DNA from: an uncultured Alteromonadaceae bacterium
GTDB taxonomy: Bacteria; Pseudomonadota; Gammaproteobacteria; Enterobacterales; Alteromonadaceae
Length of the DNA: 64,000 nucleotides
Direction: 5' to 3'
Assembly: GCA_947494925.1 (NCBI GenBank)
Contig: CANLWS010000013.1
Location: 124,001-188,000, forward strand
Shown: in pieces, positions 49,429 through 58,917 of the stretch
How the letters are laid out: the number at the start of each line of letters is the position of its first letter
Numbering within the stretch: the stretch's first letter is position 1
Notes under the pieces: model-generated
The model's database searches: none
What the model was told of the DNA's origin: nothing
What the model saw: only the letters and a program-made list of their open reading frames with translations
Translations under genes and position numbers: made by a program

Positions 49429-49500
49429 AGTGATCCTTGTTATTGTTCTTGTTAGAGAAATTAGATTAGCAGATCCTGCGCGAAAGTTTTAAATACATAA

Positions 49501-49526
49501 AAAAGGCGCTCAATTGAGCGCCTTTT
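49501..49526 (-). terminator. Terminator of the M13 peptidase gene
   Basis: AAAAGGCGCTC and its exact complement form an 11-bp stem over AATT, ending in TTTT on both strands. It lies 16 bases after the peptidase stop on the minus strand. Confidence 0.88.
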
Positions 49527-49541
49527 ATTTACTAATATTAA

Positions 49542-51629
49542 TTACCAAATACGCACGCGTTCTTCTGGTTTCAGGTATAAAGCATCACCTTCTTTCACAC
49601 CAAAAGCTTCGTACCAGGCATCGTGGTTGCGTGGCGCTAGAGCTCGGTAACGTCCAGGAGCATGCGTACCACCTTTAAGCTGGGAAAGCATACTTTGCTC
49701 TGTACGTTTTTCACGCCAAACCTGTGCCCAGGCCAGGAAGAAACGTTGGTCGCCAGTCACGCCGTCAATAACTGGCGCTTCTTCACCATTCAAACTTAGT
49801 TTGTAAGCGTGATAGGCCATCGCCAGTCCCCCGACATCCCCAATGTTTTCACCAAGGCTGTTTGCACCATTGACGGAATTGTCAGGAATGGGTTCATAAG
49901 CACTATATTGCTCAATCAACATTTGTGTTTTGGCTTCAAAGGCTGCTCTGTCTTCGTCAGTCCACCAGTTCTGCTGGATGCCGTTAGCGTCAGACTTAGA
50001 GCCTTGATCGTCAAATCCATGCCCCATTTCGTGGCCGATTACTGCGCCAATTCCGCCATAGTTTACGGCTGGATCAGCATTTGGATCGAAGAAAGGAGGT
50101 TGCAGTATTGCTGCAGGAAAGACAATCTCATTGAAAGAGCTGTTGTAGTAGGCGTTAACCTGTTGTGGCGTCATGCCCCAACGTTCACGGTCTGTTTTCT
50201 TAAGTTCGTCAGCGACACTTTCTGCTCTGAAGAATTCCCGCACACGACGAACGTTACCCAAGAGATCGTTGTCTTTGATCTCTAGTCCATCAAACGATTG
50301 CCATTCATCTGGATAACCAATTTTAGGTCTGAAAGATGCTAATTTGGCCTGGGCGTTTTTCTTCGTTTCTTCACCCATCCAATCCAGGTCGGTAATTCGT
50401 TCACCTAGTGCTTTGCGCAGGTTTTCAACCAATTCCGCCATTTGTTGCTTGGAACTTTCAGGGAAATAACGATCCACATACACTTTCCCTATCGCGAAGC
50501 CCATAGAGTTAGTACCGGACATATTAGAGATAGCGCGCTTCCATCTTGGACGTGGTTCTTGTTGTCCACGTAGCTTAGTACCGTAAAATTTGAAGTTGGC
50601 ATTAAAAATATCGTCTGACAACAAAGAAGCGTGGTTGGATATCGCGTGGTAGGACATGTAAGCCTTCCAGTCGTCCAGTGGAACTTCATTAACCAGTGCA
50701 ATGACGTCCTTGATGGGTTGTGGCTGAGTCATATTAAGCTGTGGGACCTGATAGCCGGTCTCAGCGAAATACATATCCCAGTCAAAGCCAGGGTATTCTG
50801 TCGCCAGGTCGGTGCGCGCAATCTGATTTAGGGTCAAATCACGATTACGGCGCTTCTCTCTCGGCCATTGTGCCGTGGCGATTTGGGTTTCAAGCGCTAG
50901 AATCGCCACTGCTTTTTCTGCTGCATTAATGACATCTGCAAAGGTCAACATCTCTTCGATGTGCGCGAGGTAAGCTTCACGAATGTCGGTAAAACGTTCG
51001 TTATCTGTCAGGTAGTAAGAACGATCAGGTAAGCCTAGGCCGCCCACTCCCATAGACATTTGATATTCATTTGGATCCAAACGGTTAAACCACATGCCAC
51101 CACCAATTGGACTGGTGGTACCATCTAACCAAGAGCGACCAAATACTTTGGTTAAATCGTCAACGTTGGCGATTTCACTGATATCTTTTAATATTGGTTG
51201 GATAGGCGAGATCCCTGCCGCGTTGATCGTTTCAGTGTCCATGTAGGCGCGATAGTAATCGGCAACCATTTTCTCGTCTGGGTTCATATTTGAGGCGGTA
51301 GCCAGACTATCGATAATCTCTTTAACACGTTCTTCGCTTCTGTCTGCCAAGGCACTGAAGGCACCGTAGCGAGTTTTATCCGCTGGCATTTCATAGTTGT
51401 CGTACCATGTGCCACTGGCGTACATAAAAAAGTCATCGCCAGGCTTAACAGATTCATTCCTGGCAGATAATTCAACTCCAAAACTACCCAACTCTGCTTT
51501 TGCTTCTACAGGGGCTTGAGCGATTTCTGCGGGGGCTGCTTCATTAACTTGTTCTGTGGACTGTTTTCCGCACCCACTGATAACCAGGGCGCTAAGGACG
51601 CTTGCTGCGACCAGAGTAACTCTCTTCAT
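49542..51629 (-). CDS. M13-family metallopeptidase lipoprotein (PepO/neprilysin-like)
   Basis: The 695-residue protein has a lipoprotein signal (LVISGC, C20), the N-terminal M13 domain, and the catalytic domain with NAYYNSSFNEIVFPAAIL, the zinc motif HEMGH, and the glutamate ligand in ENIGDVGG. The C-terminus EERVRIW ends in the family's conserved tryptophan. It degrades oligopeptides at the cell envelope. Its length is typical. It is transcribed alone, divergent from a LysR gene. Confidence 0.94.
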   Translation of the reverse strand: MKRVTLVAASVLSALVISGCGKQSTEQVNEAAPAEIAQAPVEAKAELGSFGVELSARNESVKPGDDFFMYASGTWYDNYEMPADKTRYGAFSALADRSEERVKEIIDSLATASNMNPDEKMVADYYRAYMDTETINAAGISPIQPILKDISEIANVDDLTKVFGRSWLDGTTSPIGGGMWFNRLDPNEYQMSMGVGGLGLPDRSYYLTDNERFTDIREAYLAHIEEMLTFADVINAAEKAVAILALETQIATAQWPREKRRNRDLTLNQIARTDLATEYPGFDWDMYFAETGYQVPQLNMTQPQPIKDVIALVNEVPLDDWKAYMSYHAISNHASLLSDDIFNANFKFYGTKLRGQQEPRPRWKRAISNMSGTNSMGFAIGKVYVDRYFPESSKQQMAELVENLRKALGERITDLDWMGEETKKNAQAKLASFRPKIGYPDEWQSFDGLEIKDNDLLGNVRRVREFFRAESVADELKKTDRERWGMTPQQVNAYYNSSFNEIVFPAAILQPPFFDPNADPAVNYGGIGAVIGHEMGHGFDDQGSKSDANGIQQNWWTDEDRAAFEAKTQMLIEQYSAYEPIPDNSVNGANSLGENIGDVGGLAMAYHAYKLSLNGEEAPVIDGVTGDQRFFLAWAQVWREKRTEQSMLSQLKGGTHAPGRYRALAPRNHDAWYEAFGVKEGDALYLKPEERVRIW

Positions 51630-51985
51630 TTTTTTATAATCCTAGCAGGCGGACACACACTCTCACCTGATGTTTGGTTGTTCACATTTCGGCCTGATAA
51701 CGGCTCGATCTCCTGTCCCACTTTTCTTATTAAAATTATCGGGAGCAAGCACAATACTAGATTAGCCCAGTAAAGCCAAAGCCAGTTTCCCTATATCGTC
51801 TGGAGACATGTAAAGCTAAGGTAACAGAAAGAATGCAGTGCCGTTGTTTGCAAACTTAATAGCTATCTCATATGACAATGCTCGTAGAGTAACTTTTGGT
51901 GCAATGAAGGAGTTTCGCGTATTCCTTTGTTAGATTGTTCACGAGTAAGGTTGCCAAGCCCTTCTTTGATGCGTATTTTACATGA
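51630..51985. other. Divergent promoter region of the M13 peptidase and LysR genes
   Basis: There is no gene in these 356 bases. It should contain both promoters. No clear palindromic operator or promoter pair stands out; the LysR-type T-N11-A motif is too common in AT-rich DNA to call. Confidence 0.4.
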
Positions 51986-52879
51986 ATGGAATTGTCTTCT
52001 CTTAAAATACTAATTGATGTTGCCAGATTGGGGAGCTTTGCTGAAGCTGCGCGCAAACACGATAAGGATCCCTCCAGCATTTCAAGAACAATCGCTTCGA
52101 TAGAAAAAAACCTTTCAATAGCTTTGTTTAAACGGTCAACACGTGTATTGTCCCTAACCGAAGCGGGCGCGCAATATGTCAGGGCCATTGAGCCACTTGT
52201 AAGTGAGCTTGATCTTGCTGCCGATGTTGCGCAAAGCCATCTGACTTCTCCTCATGGCCTTTTGACCTTAACGGCGTCCAATGCATTTGGTCAACAATGT
52301 ATATTGCCTTTGATGCCGGAGTTTTGTGCGCGTTACCCTGACATTGATATAGACCTACGTTTTACCGACGCCAATCTGGATTTACTTTCAGAAAACATTG
52401 ATTTGGCCTGTCGTTTAACCCCGGATTTTACTTCGGATTTAATTGGAGTGAAGTTATTTCCTACGCAGTATCAAATCTGTGCTTCCCCCGGTTTTCTCGC
52501 ACAGCATGAGCATATTGAGCATCCGAGTGAAATTAGCAAAGCTAACTACATTGCTATCAATCTCCAGCATTACCGCAATCGACTTATTGTTAAGAGCAAT
52601 TCATCGCAGGAAATCATTGCTACCCAGCCTCACATTATGGTGTCGAGTGCAATAGCCCTTAAAGAATGCCTTTTGCAAGGTCTTGGGTATGGACTTGCCG
52701 CCGATTGGCTTGTTAAGGACGATATTGAAGCAGGAAGGTTGGTATCTATATTTCCAACCTTGCAGATTACGGCCACAGATTTTAGCACAGCCGCCTGGTT
52801 GCTTTATCCTTCCAGACGTTATTTACCGGCTAAAACACGTGTCCTGATTGAATTTCTTAAGGAACACTTAAGAAATTAA
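51986..52879 (+). CDS. LysR-family transcriptional regulator
   Basis: The 297-residue protein has an N-terminal winged helix (SSLKILIDVARLGSFAEAARKHDKDPSSISRTIASIEKNL in part) and a type 2 periplasmic-binding-protein-like effector domain. It belongs to the CrgA/DsdC-like group that usually regulates a neighbouring dehydrogenase. Its 3' end overlaps the end of the convergent SDR gene by 12 bases, which suggests the SDR and DoxX genes as targets. Confidence 0.92.
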   Translation: MELSSLKILIDVARLGSFAEAARKHDKDPSSISRTIASIEKNLSIALFKRSTRVLSLTEAGAQYVRAIEPLVSELDLAADVAQSHLTSPHGLLTLTASNAFGQQCILPLMPEFCARYPDIDIDLRFTDANLDLLSENIDLACRLTPDFTSDLIGVKLFPTQYQICASPGFLAQHEHIEHPSEISKANYIAINLQHYRNRLIVKSNSSQEIIATQPHIMVSSAIALKECLLQGLGYGLAADWLVKDDIEAGRLVSIFPTLQITATDFSTAAWLLYPSRRYLPAKTRVLIEFLKEHLRN

Positions 52880-53629
52880 CCCAGCCAATTTCCTACCTTC
52901 ATCAGTTTTGATAGAAAAGTCGGTGCCAGCATGAGTCTTACCATCAGTACTACAAAGATAGGTTACGGCTTTCGCTACCCACTCGGGGCTTATATGTGTT
53001 GACCAATCAAGCTGACTGACAGGGTTTATACCAGAATGTTTGATTTTGCTCATCATTTCCGTGGCGACTGTTCCGGGACTCAAACCCATGACATTGATTC
53101 CATGTTTACAAAGTTCTTTATGTGCACATTCAGTCAGTTTTTTGGCAGCGGCTTTACTTGCGCAATAATGGCTCCAGCCTTCAAGCGCACTATTTGCTGC
53201 ACCAGAACTCATATTAATTATCGTTCCACTCCTTTGTTTTTTCATCACCTGAGCAGCTGCATGTATTCCATGATAAATTCCCTTTAGGTTGACGTCGATC
53301 GCTTTATCCCATTCGGTCGGTTTAGATTCTGCTAATTGGGAAATTGGTTCAATTGTGCCAGCGTTATTGACAACAATGTCCAATTTTCCATATGTAACCA
53401 CGGCTAGCTCTACTGCATTTTTAACTTCTTCATACAGACTCACATCGCAGGCAACTGCAGACGCTTTCCCACCAGTTGCCCTGATTTTTTCGACTTCTAA
53501 GTTCAGTTGTTCTTTACTACGAGCTGCTAATACAACGTTTGCACCTTTAGTAGCAAAGTGGCGCGCTACTGCCAGGCCAATACCTTTACTTGCGCCAGTG
53601 ACCAATATCGTTTTGTCTTTTAAGTTCAT
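52868..53629 (-). CDS. Short-chain dehydrogenase/reductase
   Basis: The 253-residue classical SDR has the cofactor motif TGASKGIG, NNAG, the catalytic serine in NMSSGAANSA, and the YxxxK pair in YCASKAAAKK. Start at 53629 is chosen (AAAGGAG upstream); the frame extends to 53683 but those codons lack conservation. It reduces or oxidises a carbonyl substrate with NAD(P)H. Substrate unknown; it is followed upstream on the same strand by a DoxX gene. Confidence 0.9.
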   Translation of the reverse strand: MNLKDKTILVTGASKGIGLAVARHFATKGANVVLAARSKEQLNLEVEKIRATGGKASAVACDVSLYEEVKNAVELAVVTYGKLDIVVNNAGTIEPISQLAESKPTEWDKAIDVNLKGIYHGIHAAAQVMKKQRSGTIINMSSGAANSALEGWSHYCASKAAAKKLTECAHKELCKHGINVMGLSPGTVATEMMSKIKHSGINPVSQLDWSTHISPEWVAKAVTYLCSTDGKTHAGTDFSIKTDEGRKLAGLIS

Positions 53630-53725
53630 ATTTGAGCTCCTTTGCGTTTTGGGTGCAAACACTATGAATCGGAATAACCTCACTTAAAAGACTGAAACAT
53701 GCAATGGACTAGTGTATTTGATGCA

Positions 53726-54160
53726 TCAATCGGAACGCTTTTTAAGCCAATAATCCAGCGTGGATTTATCTTTCGACCAACCCGCTAACAGAACAAATAT
53801 TATCAGTGCAAGCCGGGTAAACGTATGACCGTCAATATCAAACAGAGGTGTTTGCAGTGCATGTCCATAGGTGGTGACAATCAACAGTAACCCCATGATT
53901 GTCAAACTCTCTTTGGTTCTTAAGCCCAGGCAGGTCAGTAATCCAACTAATAATTCGAGGTAAGGAATTGTCAGACCTAAGGCCCACAAAAGCCAGACAG
54001 GTATCCAGTGATCGTTGAAGCCATCTACAAAAAAATTCTGTGCGTGCACTGAGGCACCCAACTCAAATACCTTCCAGTATCCAGCCATTAAAAAAAGCAA
54101 GCCAACTATCCATCTTGCCAGGAAGCTTGCAATGGTTTTGTTATCTGTATCTAACTCCAT
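53726..54160 (-). CDS. DoxX-family membrane protein
   Basis: The 144-residue protein has four membrane helices (ARWIVGLLFLMAGYWKVFELG, PVWLLWALGLTIPYLELLVGLL, LTIMGLLLIVTTYG, LALIIFVLLAGW in order), as in the DoxX/DoxD family. The family includes quinone-related and oxidative-stress membrane proteins of ill-defined function. It lies 42 bases beyond the SDR upstream stretch and is transcribed towards it, possibly as one unit. Confidence 0.82.
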   Translation of the reverse strand: MELDTDNKTIASFLARWIVGLLFLMAGYWKVFELGASVHAQNFFVDGFNDHWIPVWLLWALGLTIPYLELLVGLLTCLGLRTKESLTIMGLLLIVTTYGHALQTPLFDIDGHTFTRLALIIFVLLAGWSKDKSTLDYWLKKRSD

Positions 54161-54440
54161 TTGATGTCCTTAGTTCCCGATATTTTTAAAAAATGATGGG
54201 CTAAATTAATAAGTGTAAAAACCTGGATAAACAACAATAAATTTCATTGAGAGAATAAACTCGTTGTCATCCAGGTGACATCACAGTGTCACTATTTGTT
54301 AAGAAATACGTCACTTAAGTATCACGCCACTGTCAAAAACTCTGCCCAGACTATCCCGGTCTTTTGGAGAAGCGCCAATTATGTTGTAGGACTTCGACCA
54401 AGCATTTCAAACCAACATCATAAAAATATGGGAATCACAC

Positions 54441-56360
54441 ATGGCGACACAGTTAAGCAATACTTTCAAATTGTCCGCGTTGGCATTATCAATGGTTTTC
54501 GCGCTAAGTGCGTGCAATGGGGACGATGGTGCAACCGGGCCAGCAGGAGCTGCCGGCCAAGATGGTATCGATGGGGTCGATGGCGCTCCGGGAGCTGACG
54601 GTGCATCTGGGGCAGATGGTGCATCAGGTGCTGATGGAGCAGACGGCGCAGATGGTAACGATGGTGCTACTGGCCAGGCTACGAAAACTCCAGGGCTAAC
54701 TCGTATTGCTACAGTGCCAGATGGCGCAGAAGTGACCGGGATATTTTTGAATGATGAAGGGGACTTGTTTTTTAACGTGCAACACCCTTCCGACGCCAAT
54801 ACAGAAGTAGACGGCGTAAATGGCAAACCAATCAACACTGGCACAGTCGGGGTGCTAAGAGGTGTGGACTTCAATAACTTGCCTAAGTCTATTATTGATT
54901 CTCCGGTCCCTAAAACAGACCTGGAGCGGCAAACCGTGATGGCGGCTTTAGGGGAATATCAAATTCTCGGTCAAACAGGCGACACATACGATGGCGACCT
55001 ACCAGAAGGCCTGGGTCTGATTTATACAATCGATGGAACGACTCTGGTGCTCGAAAATGACATGCCTGATTTCAACGGCTACGTGTCCACAGGTGAAGGG
55101 CAAGGTTACTTGTTCTCCAACTGGGAAGAACTGCCAGGTGGCATGAGCCGTCTTGCAATTGAAAAAGATGAATTCGGAAGCTGGAGTGTCACGGATTCCA
55201 TGATGATCAGCTTTAACGACGTTTGGGGCACAGCCGCAAACTGTTTTGGTTCAGTATCTCCATGGGGCACACCATTAACGTCCGAAGAGTGGGTGGTTGA
55301 TTCAAGCGTAGACACGACCACGGATTCTGATTGGAATGATCCGGCGGAAATAGCTAGCAATGCACGTCTGGGACGCATGTGGGACTTGGTAGCACCTGAC
55401 GCAGCCAATCCATACAACTACGGCTACATAGTCGAAATCACCGATCCGATTGGTGATGCACCTGAACCCGTCAAACATTTAGCAATGGGTCGTAAAGAAA
55501 ACGAAAACTCAGTTGTGATGCCTGACAGCAGAACTGTGTATATTTCACAGGATGACACTGGAGGTGTTTTCTTCAAGTTTGTAGCAGACACAGCAGAAGA
55601 TTTGAGTGCGGGTACATTGTATGGTGCCAAATTGACTCAAGACTCTGGCAGTACCGAGCCAGCAACCACTGGTTTTGACGTGGAGTGGATTGAATTGGCC
55701 AATGGTGATAATGCAACAATTCGCGCCTGGATTGATGAGTATAACGGTATCTCCAGTGCAGAATATGTAGAGGGCCAAACCAACTACTTGTCTGTTGCAG
55801 ATGTAACAGCCTGGGCAAATGGTGATGCAACCTATCCAACCGCAGAAAATGGCGGTGGTCCGGTTACGGCTGGCCAGCCGATGGATGATCGAGTGGCATT
55901 CCTGGAGTCTCGTGCTGCTGCTAAAGCAAAAGGTGCGACGGCTGAATGGCGCAAGCTTGAAGGTATCAGCATCAACCATGATCGAGCTCTTGAAGCGGTT
56001 GGCGGCGTGGATGTGATCGCTGACGAAGTGGTTGAAAACGCCTATTTATATATTGGCATCGCTGACATCGACAACACCATGACTGATGGTGAAGGTGATG
56101 TGCAGTTGTCTGCTCGTGTGAAAGACTGTGGTGGCGTATATCGTGCCAAACTTGAAGCGAACTATGATATTGCCAGAATTGAGCCTGTTTTGATGGGAGG
56201 CACATATCGCTCAAGCCTGACTGGCGCAGAGCGTTGTGATGTTAACCAGCTTTCTCAACCAGACAACGTTATCGTTATGAAAGACGGTCGCATACTGATT
56301 GGTGAAGATGGGTTCCAGGAAAATAACACGCTTTGGATGTACGACCCTGAAGCTGAGTAA
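54441..56360 (+). CDS. PhoX-like (DUF839) lipoprotein with collagen-like Gly-X-Y tract
   Basis: The 639-residue protein has a lipoprotein signal (FALSAC near residue 24), directly followed by about 15 Gly-X-Y triplets (residues about 28-76, such as GPAGAAGQDGIDGVDG), and then a DUF839 domain related to PhoX. Segments supporting this are MGRMWDLVAPDAANPYNYGYIVEI, ENENSVVMPDSRTVYISQDD, and FFKFVADTAEDL. PhoX proteins bind calcium and iron and are often phosphatases; catalytic identity here is not certain. The Gly-X-Y segment may form a trimeric stalk. It starts an operon with a diheme lipoprotein and a membrane protein. Confidence 0.88.
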   Translation: MATQLSNTFKLSALALSMVFALSACNGDDGATGPAGAAGQDGIDGVDGAPGADGASGADGASGADGADGADGNDGATGQATKTPGLTRIATVPDGAEVTGIFLNDEGDLFFNVQHPSDANTEVDGVNGKPINTGTVGVLRGVDFNNLPKSIIDSPVPKTDLERQTVMAALGEYQILGQTGDTYDGDLPEGLGLIYTIDGTTLVLENDMPDFNGYVSTGEGQGYLFSNWEELPGGMSRLAIEKDEFGSWSVTDSMMISFNDVWGTAANCFGSVSPWGTPLTSEEWVVDSSVDTTTDSDWNDPAEIASNARLGRMWDLVAPDAANPYNYGYIVEITDPIGDAPEPVKHLAMGRKENENSVVMPDSRTVYISQDDTGGVFFKFVADTAEDLSAGTLYGAKLTQDSGSTEPATTGFDVEWIELANGDNATIRAWIDEYNGISSAEYVEGQTNYLSVADVTAWANGDATYPTAENGGGPVTAGQPMDDRVAFLESRAAAKAKGATAEWRKLEGISINHDRALEAVGGVDVIADEVVENAYLYIGIADIDNTMTDGEGDVQLSARVKDCGGVYRAKLEANYDIARIEPVLMGGTYRSSLTGAERCDVNQLSQPDNVIVMKDGRILIGEDGFQENNTLWMYDPEAE

Positions 56361-56372
56361 TTTTCCCTGAAA

Positions 56373-56393
56373 GCGGAGCCAAATTGGCTCCGC
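56373..56393 (+). terminator. Intra-operon stem-loop between the PhoX-like and diheme genes
   Basis: GCGGAGCC and GGCTCCGC pair around AAATT. No T-run follows, so it is probably a processing site or a weak terminator that lowers expression of the downstream genes rather than a full stop. Confidence 0.5.
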
Positions 56394-56416
56394 ACTAATC
56401 CTGCTGGTAAACAACT

Positions 56417-58126
56417 ATGAACCTTAAAACGCTAATAGCAAGTGTTGCTGTGGTTGGTTTCCTTGTCGGTTGCGACGAGATGAAACAACCGCAACTCATT
56501 GAGCAAGCAACCGACACCAATCTAGACACACAATACGTTAATTCAGCCTACCCATACCAGGAAGGCGACGATATTCCCGCACTTGCCTACATTGAACATA
56601 ATGAAATTTATAACGCAGAGTCGGTTATCCCGCCTCAGTGCTACACCAAAACCAATGGCGATAAAAACCCTTGTTATGCTTGTCATCAGTCTTATGCGCA
56701 TGATGAACAGCGACCTAACACAATGGGAGACGGAAGCTTGCAAGGCGAATACGAATTTTCTGATCTGGGCGTGACTAATCATTGGAAAAACTTGTTTGTC
56801 GATCGTCGTCCATTGATAGAAAAGATTTCAGACGAAGAAATCCAAGCTTGGATCACGCAAGATAACTACGCCGAATTTATAGCGCGACAGAAGGCAGATA
56901 AAAACTGGCAAGGTGAACTGACGCCGATCGAAAATTTAGCGTTCCCGGATACGGCATTTGATGAGCAGGGAATTGCCAGAGATAACAGTCATTGGATCGC
57001 CTATAGCTACAAACCTTTCCCAAGTACATTTTGGCCGACTAACGGATCGACTGGTGATGCGATGATTCGTCTACCTAAAGCGTTCAGGGAAATAAATGGT
57101 GAGTTTTCGCAAGCCGTCTATTTTGTCAACTTGGGCTTGGTTGAGATGGCACTCAAGCAAACCCGCAAGACCACAATCCCAGAGGTGTCAGAAAAGCAGC
57201 TAAATCTAGACCTGGATGGAGATGGAAAGCTATCCGATAAAGTGAATGAGCTAGTTCATCGAAGCCATTACGTGGGCGATGCAAAAGATACTGAACTGGC
57301 TTATATGTTGTATCCGCAAGACACAGAGTTTTTGCACACCGTGCGTTATGTAGGTGTTGATGAGAATGGTGAGATTTACAATGCGCCACGGATGAAAGAA
57401 GTACGTTATATGCGTAAACACGTGTTCAAATCCAAACAACGATTGTCCACCTCTTATTATCGTGAAGCGAAGGAAAAGCATTTTGAAAAACTGCCGCAAA
57501 CCCGTTTGATGGCCGACAAAGGCTTTAACAATAACTTTGGCTGGACCATTAATGCTTACATTGAAGATGAGCAGGGGGAACTTCGACAACAACATGGCCA
57601 GGAATTGGCGTTCTGCAACGGTTGTCATAAGTCTGTTGGCGCAACCTTTGATCAGACATTTTCCTTTCCGCGCAAAGTCGCAGGTGTGGCGGGTTGGGGA
57701 TACATTGATTTGCGTAAACAATATGACGCACCAAACATTGGCGAACAGCAAGGTGAGTTTTTAACCTACATGCAGCGCGTGGGTGGCGGTGACGAATTTC
57801 GTCAAAATGAAGAAATGCTGAGTCGCTGGTTTAATCAAGATGGCAGTGTAAAAGAAGATAAGTTACGCGGTGCACAAAGCCTTTATGACATTATCACGCC
57901 GTCGCCAAGAAGGGCGCTGGATTTGAATAAGGCCTATCTGACCATAGTGAAGGAGCAAAGTTATCTGTTTGGTCGCGACGCAACTTTGACAGAAGCTAAA
58001 AATGTGCTGCGATTTATAGACGAAGATATTCCGCCGCTAGCACCAGAAAATCGTCATCAATGGGACTTGCGGTTAAATTGGGATGAAAAGCCCGCGCAAA
58101 AACTGGTTAATGCGGGTGACAGATAA
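56417..58126 (+). CDS. Diheme (CxxCH) lipoprotein with an EF-hand-like motif
   Basis: The 569-residue protein has a lipobox (FLVGC, C19), a first haem-binding motif CYACH at residues 86-90, and a second CNGCH at about residue 400. An EF-hand-like calcium loop, DLDGDGKLSD, is near residues 265-275. The rest has no known domain. It overlaps the next gene by one base (TAATG), indicating coupling, and follows the PhoX-like lipoprotein. Two haems suggest an electron-transfer role at the periplasmic side of a membrane. The physiological role is unknown. Confidence 0.75.
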   Translation: MNLKTLIASVAVVGFLVGCDEMKQPQLIEQATDTNLDTQYVNSAYPYQEGDDIPALAYIEHNEIYNAESVIPPQCYTKTNGDKNPCYACHQSYAHDEQRPNTMGDGSLQGEYEFSDLGVTNHWKNLFVDRRPLIEKISDEEIQAWITQDNYAEFIARQKADKNWQGELTPIENLAFPDTAFDEQGIARDNSHWIAYSYKPFPSTFWPTNGSTGDAMIRLPKAFREINGEFSQAVYFVNLGLVEMALKQTRKTTIPEVSEKQLNLDLDGDGKLSDKVNELVHRSHYVGDAKDTELAYMLYPQDTEFLHTVRYVGVDENGEIYNAPRMKEVRYMRKHVFKSKQRLSTSYYREAKEKHFEKLPQTRLMADKGFNNNFGWTINAYIEDEQGELRQQHGQELAFCNGCHKSVGATFDQTFSFPRKVAGVAGWGYIDLRKQYDAPNIGEQQGEFLTYMQRVGGGDEFRQNEEMLSRWFNQDGSVKEDKLRGAQSLYDIITPSPRRALDLNKAYLTIVKEQSYLFGRDATLTEAKNVLRFIDEDIPPLAPENRHQWDLRLNWDEKPAQKLVNAGDR

Positions 58127-58848
58127 TGACCTATCCACTATTTGATTTTGTGTTGGCAAGTATGCTGATGGGACTGGGTATAGGCGCAGATGTAGCCCTG
58201 GCGACATTAGCCCGTGCAGACCAGTTACGCAGTCTTAGGTTAGCCATTACCTGGGTGGTAGGCGTGTCTCTAACGCATACGCTTTTTCCCATGTTGGGGT
58301 ATTTGTTGACCTATTTCAGCATTCAACTCCAACCGGCCGTGACACCTTTTGTAGGCCTAATAGCGTTTGCCTGTATTTCCATTTATCTGAAAGGGGAGTT
58401 CAAGGCGCTGACAGATACCAAATCGGGAACGGATGATAGCCAGTTACTGGTGACCCTAGGGCTGATTTTGGCTGTGAGCTGGGATGCGCTGTGGTCTGGT
58501 CCGGCGAAATCCGCTCAAGTGATTGGTTGGCCGGAACTACTAGTCTGGTTGTCTTTTTTCGTCGTAGGTGCACTTGTCTCGGTGCTTGCCATAACCAGCC
58601 TAAAATTTGGCCTGAGAGTGAAAAGCTCGTTAAAAACAAGCTATCTGTCTCAATGGATTGGTTATTGGCTGCAATATTCGATTATCAGTTACTTTGGATT
58701 ATTGGCATTGTTTAGATACACATTTCAGGTTGATATAGCGTGGTGGCACATACTAATTATATCCACACTGATTAACGCTACTATTTTGTATATTGTTGCG
58801 TCGCGAAATTACAACTTTGAACCCTACAGTAGAGTGACAGAACGCTGA
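58126..58848 (+). CDS. Six-helix membrane protein resembling MntP-type exporters
   Basis: The 240-residue protein has about six membrane helices in two similar halves, each with a buried aspartate or tryptophan-aspartate in a small-residue helix (LGIGADVALATL; AVSWDALWSG). This echoes the MntP/DUF204 manganese exporters. The start overlaps the diheme gene stop by one base. It may export a metal, or work with the two lipoproteins. The MntP link is weak and structural only. Confidence 0.6.
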   Translation: MTYPLFDFVLASMLMGLGIGADVALATLARADQLRSLRLAITWVVGVSLTHTLFPMLGYLLTYFSIQLQPAVTPFVGLIAFACISIYLKGEFKALTDTKSGTDDSQLLVTLGLILAVSWDALWSGPAKSAQVIGWPELLVWLSFFVVGALVSVLAITSLKFGLRVKSSLKTSYLSQWIGYWLQYSIISYFGLLALFRYTFQVDIAWWHILIISTLINATILYIVASRNYNFEPYSRVTER

Positions 58849-58917
58849 GAAGTGATATTTGAAACAACAGTTTCGATTGCTACTCAAGCTGTTATAGGAA
58901 TAACGGGTTTGGGTGCT

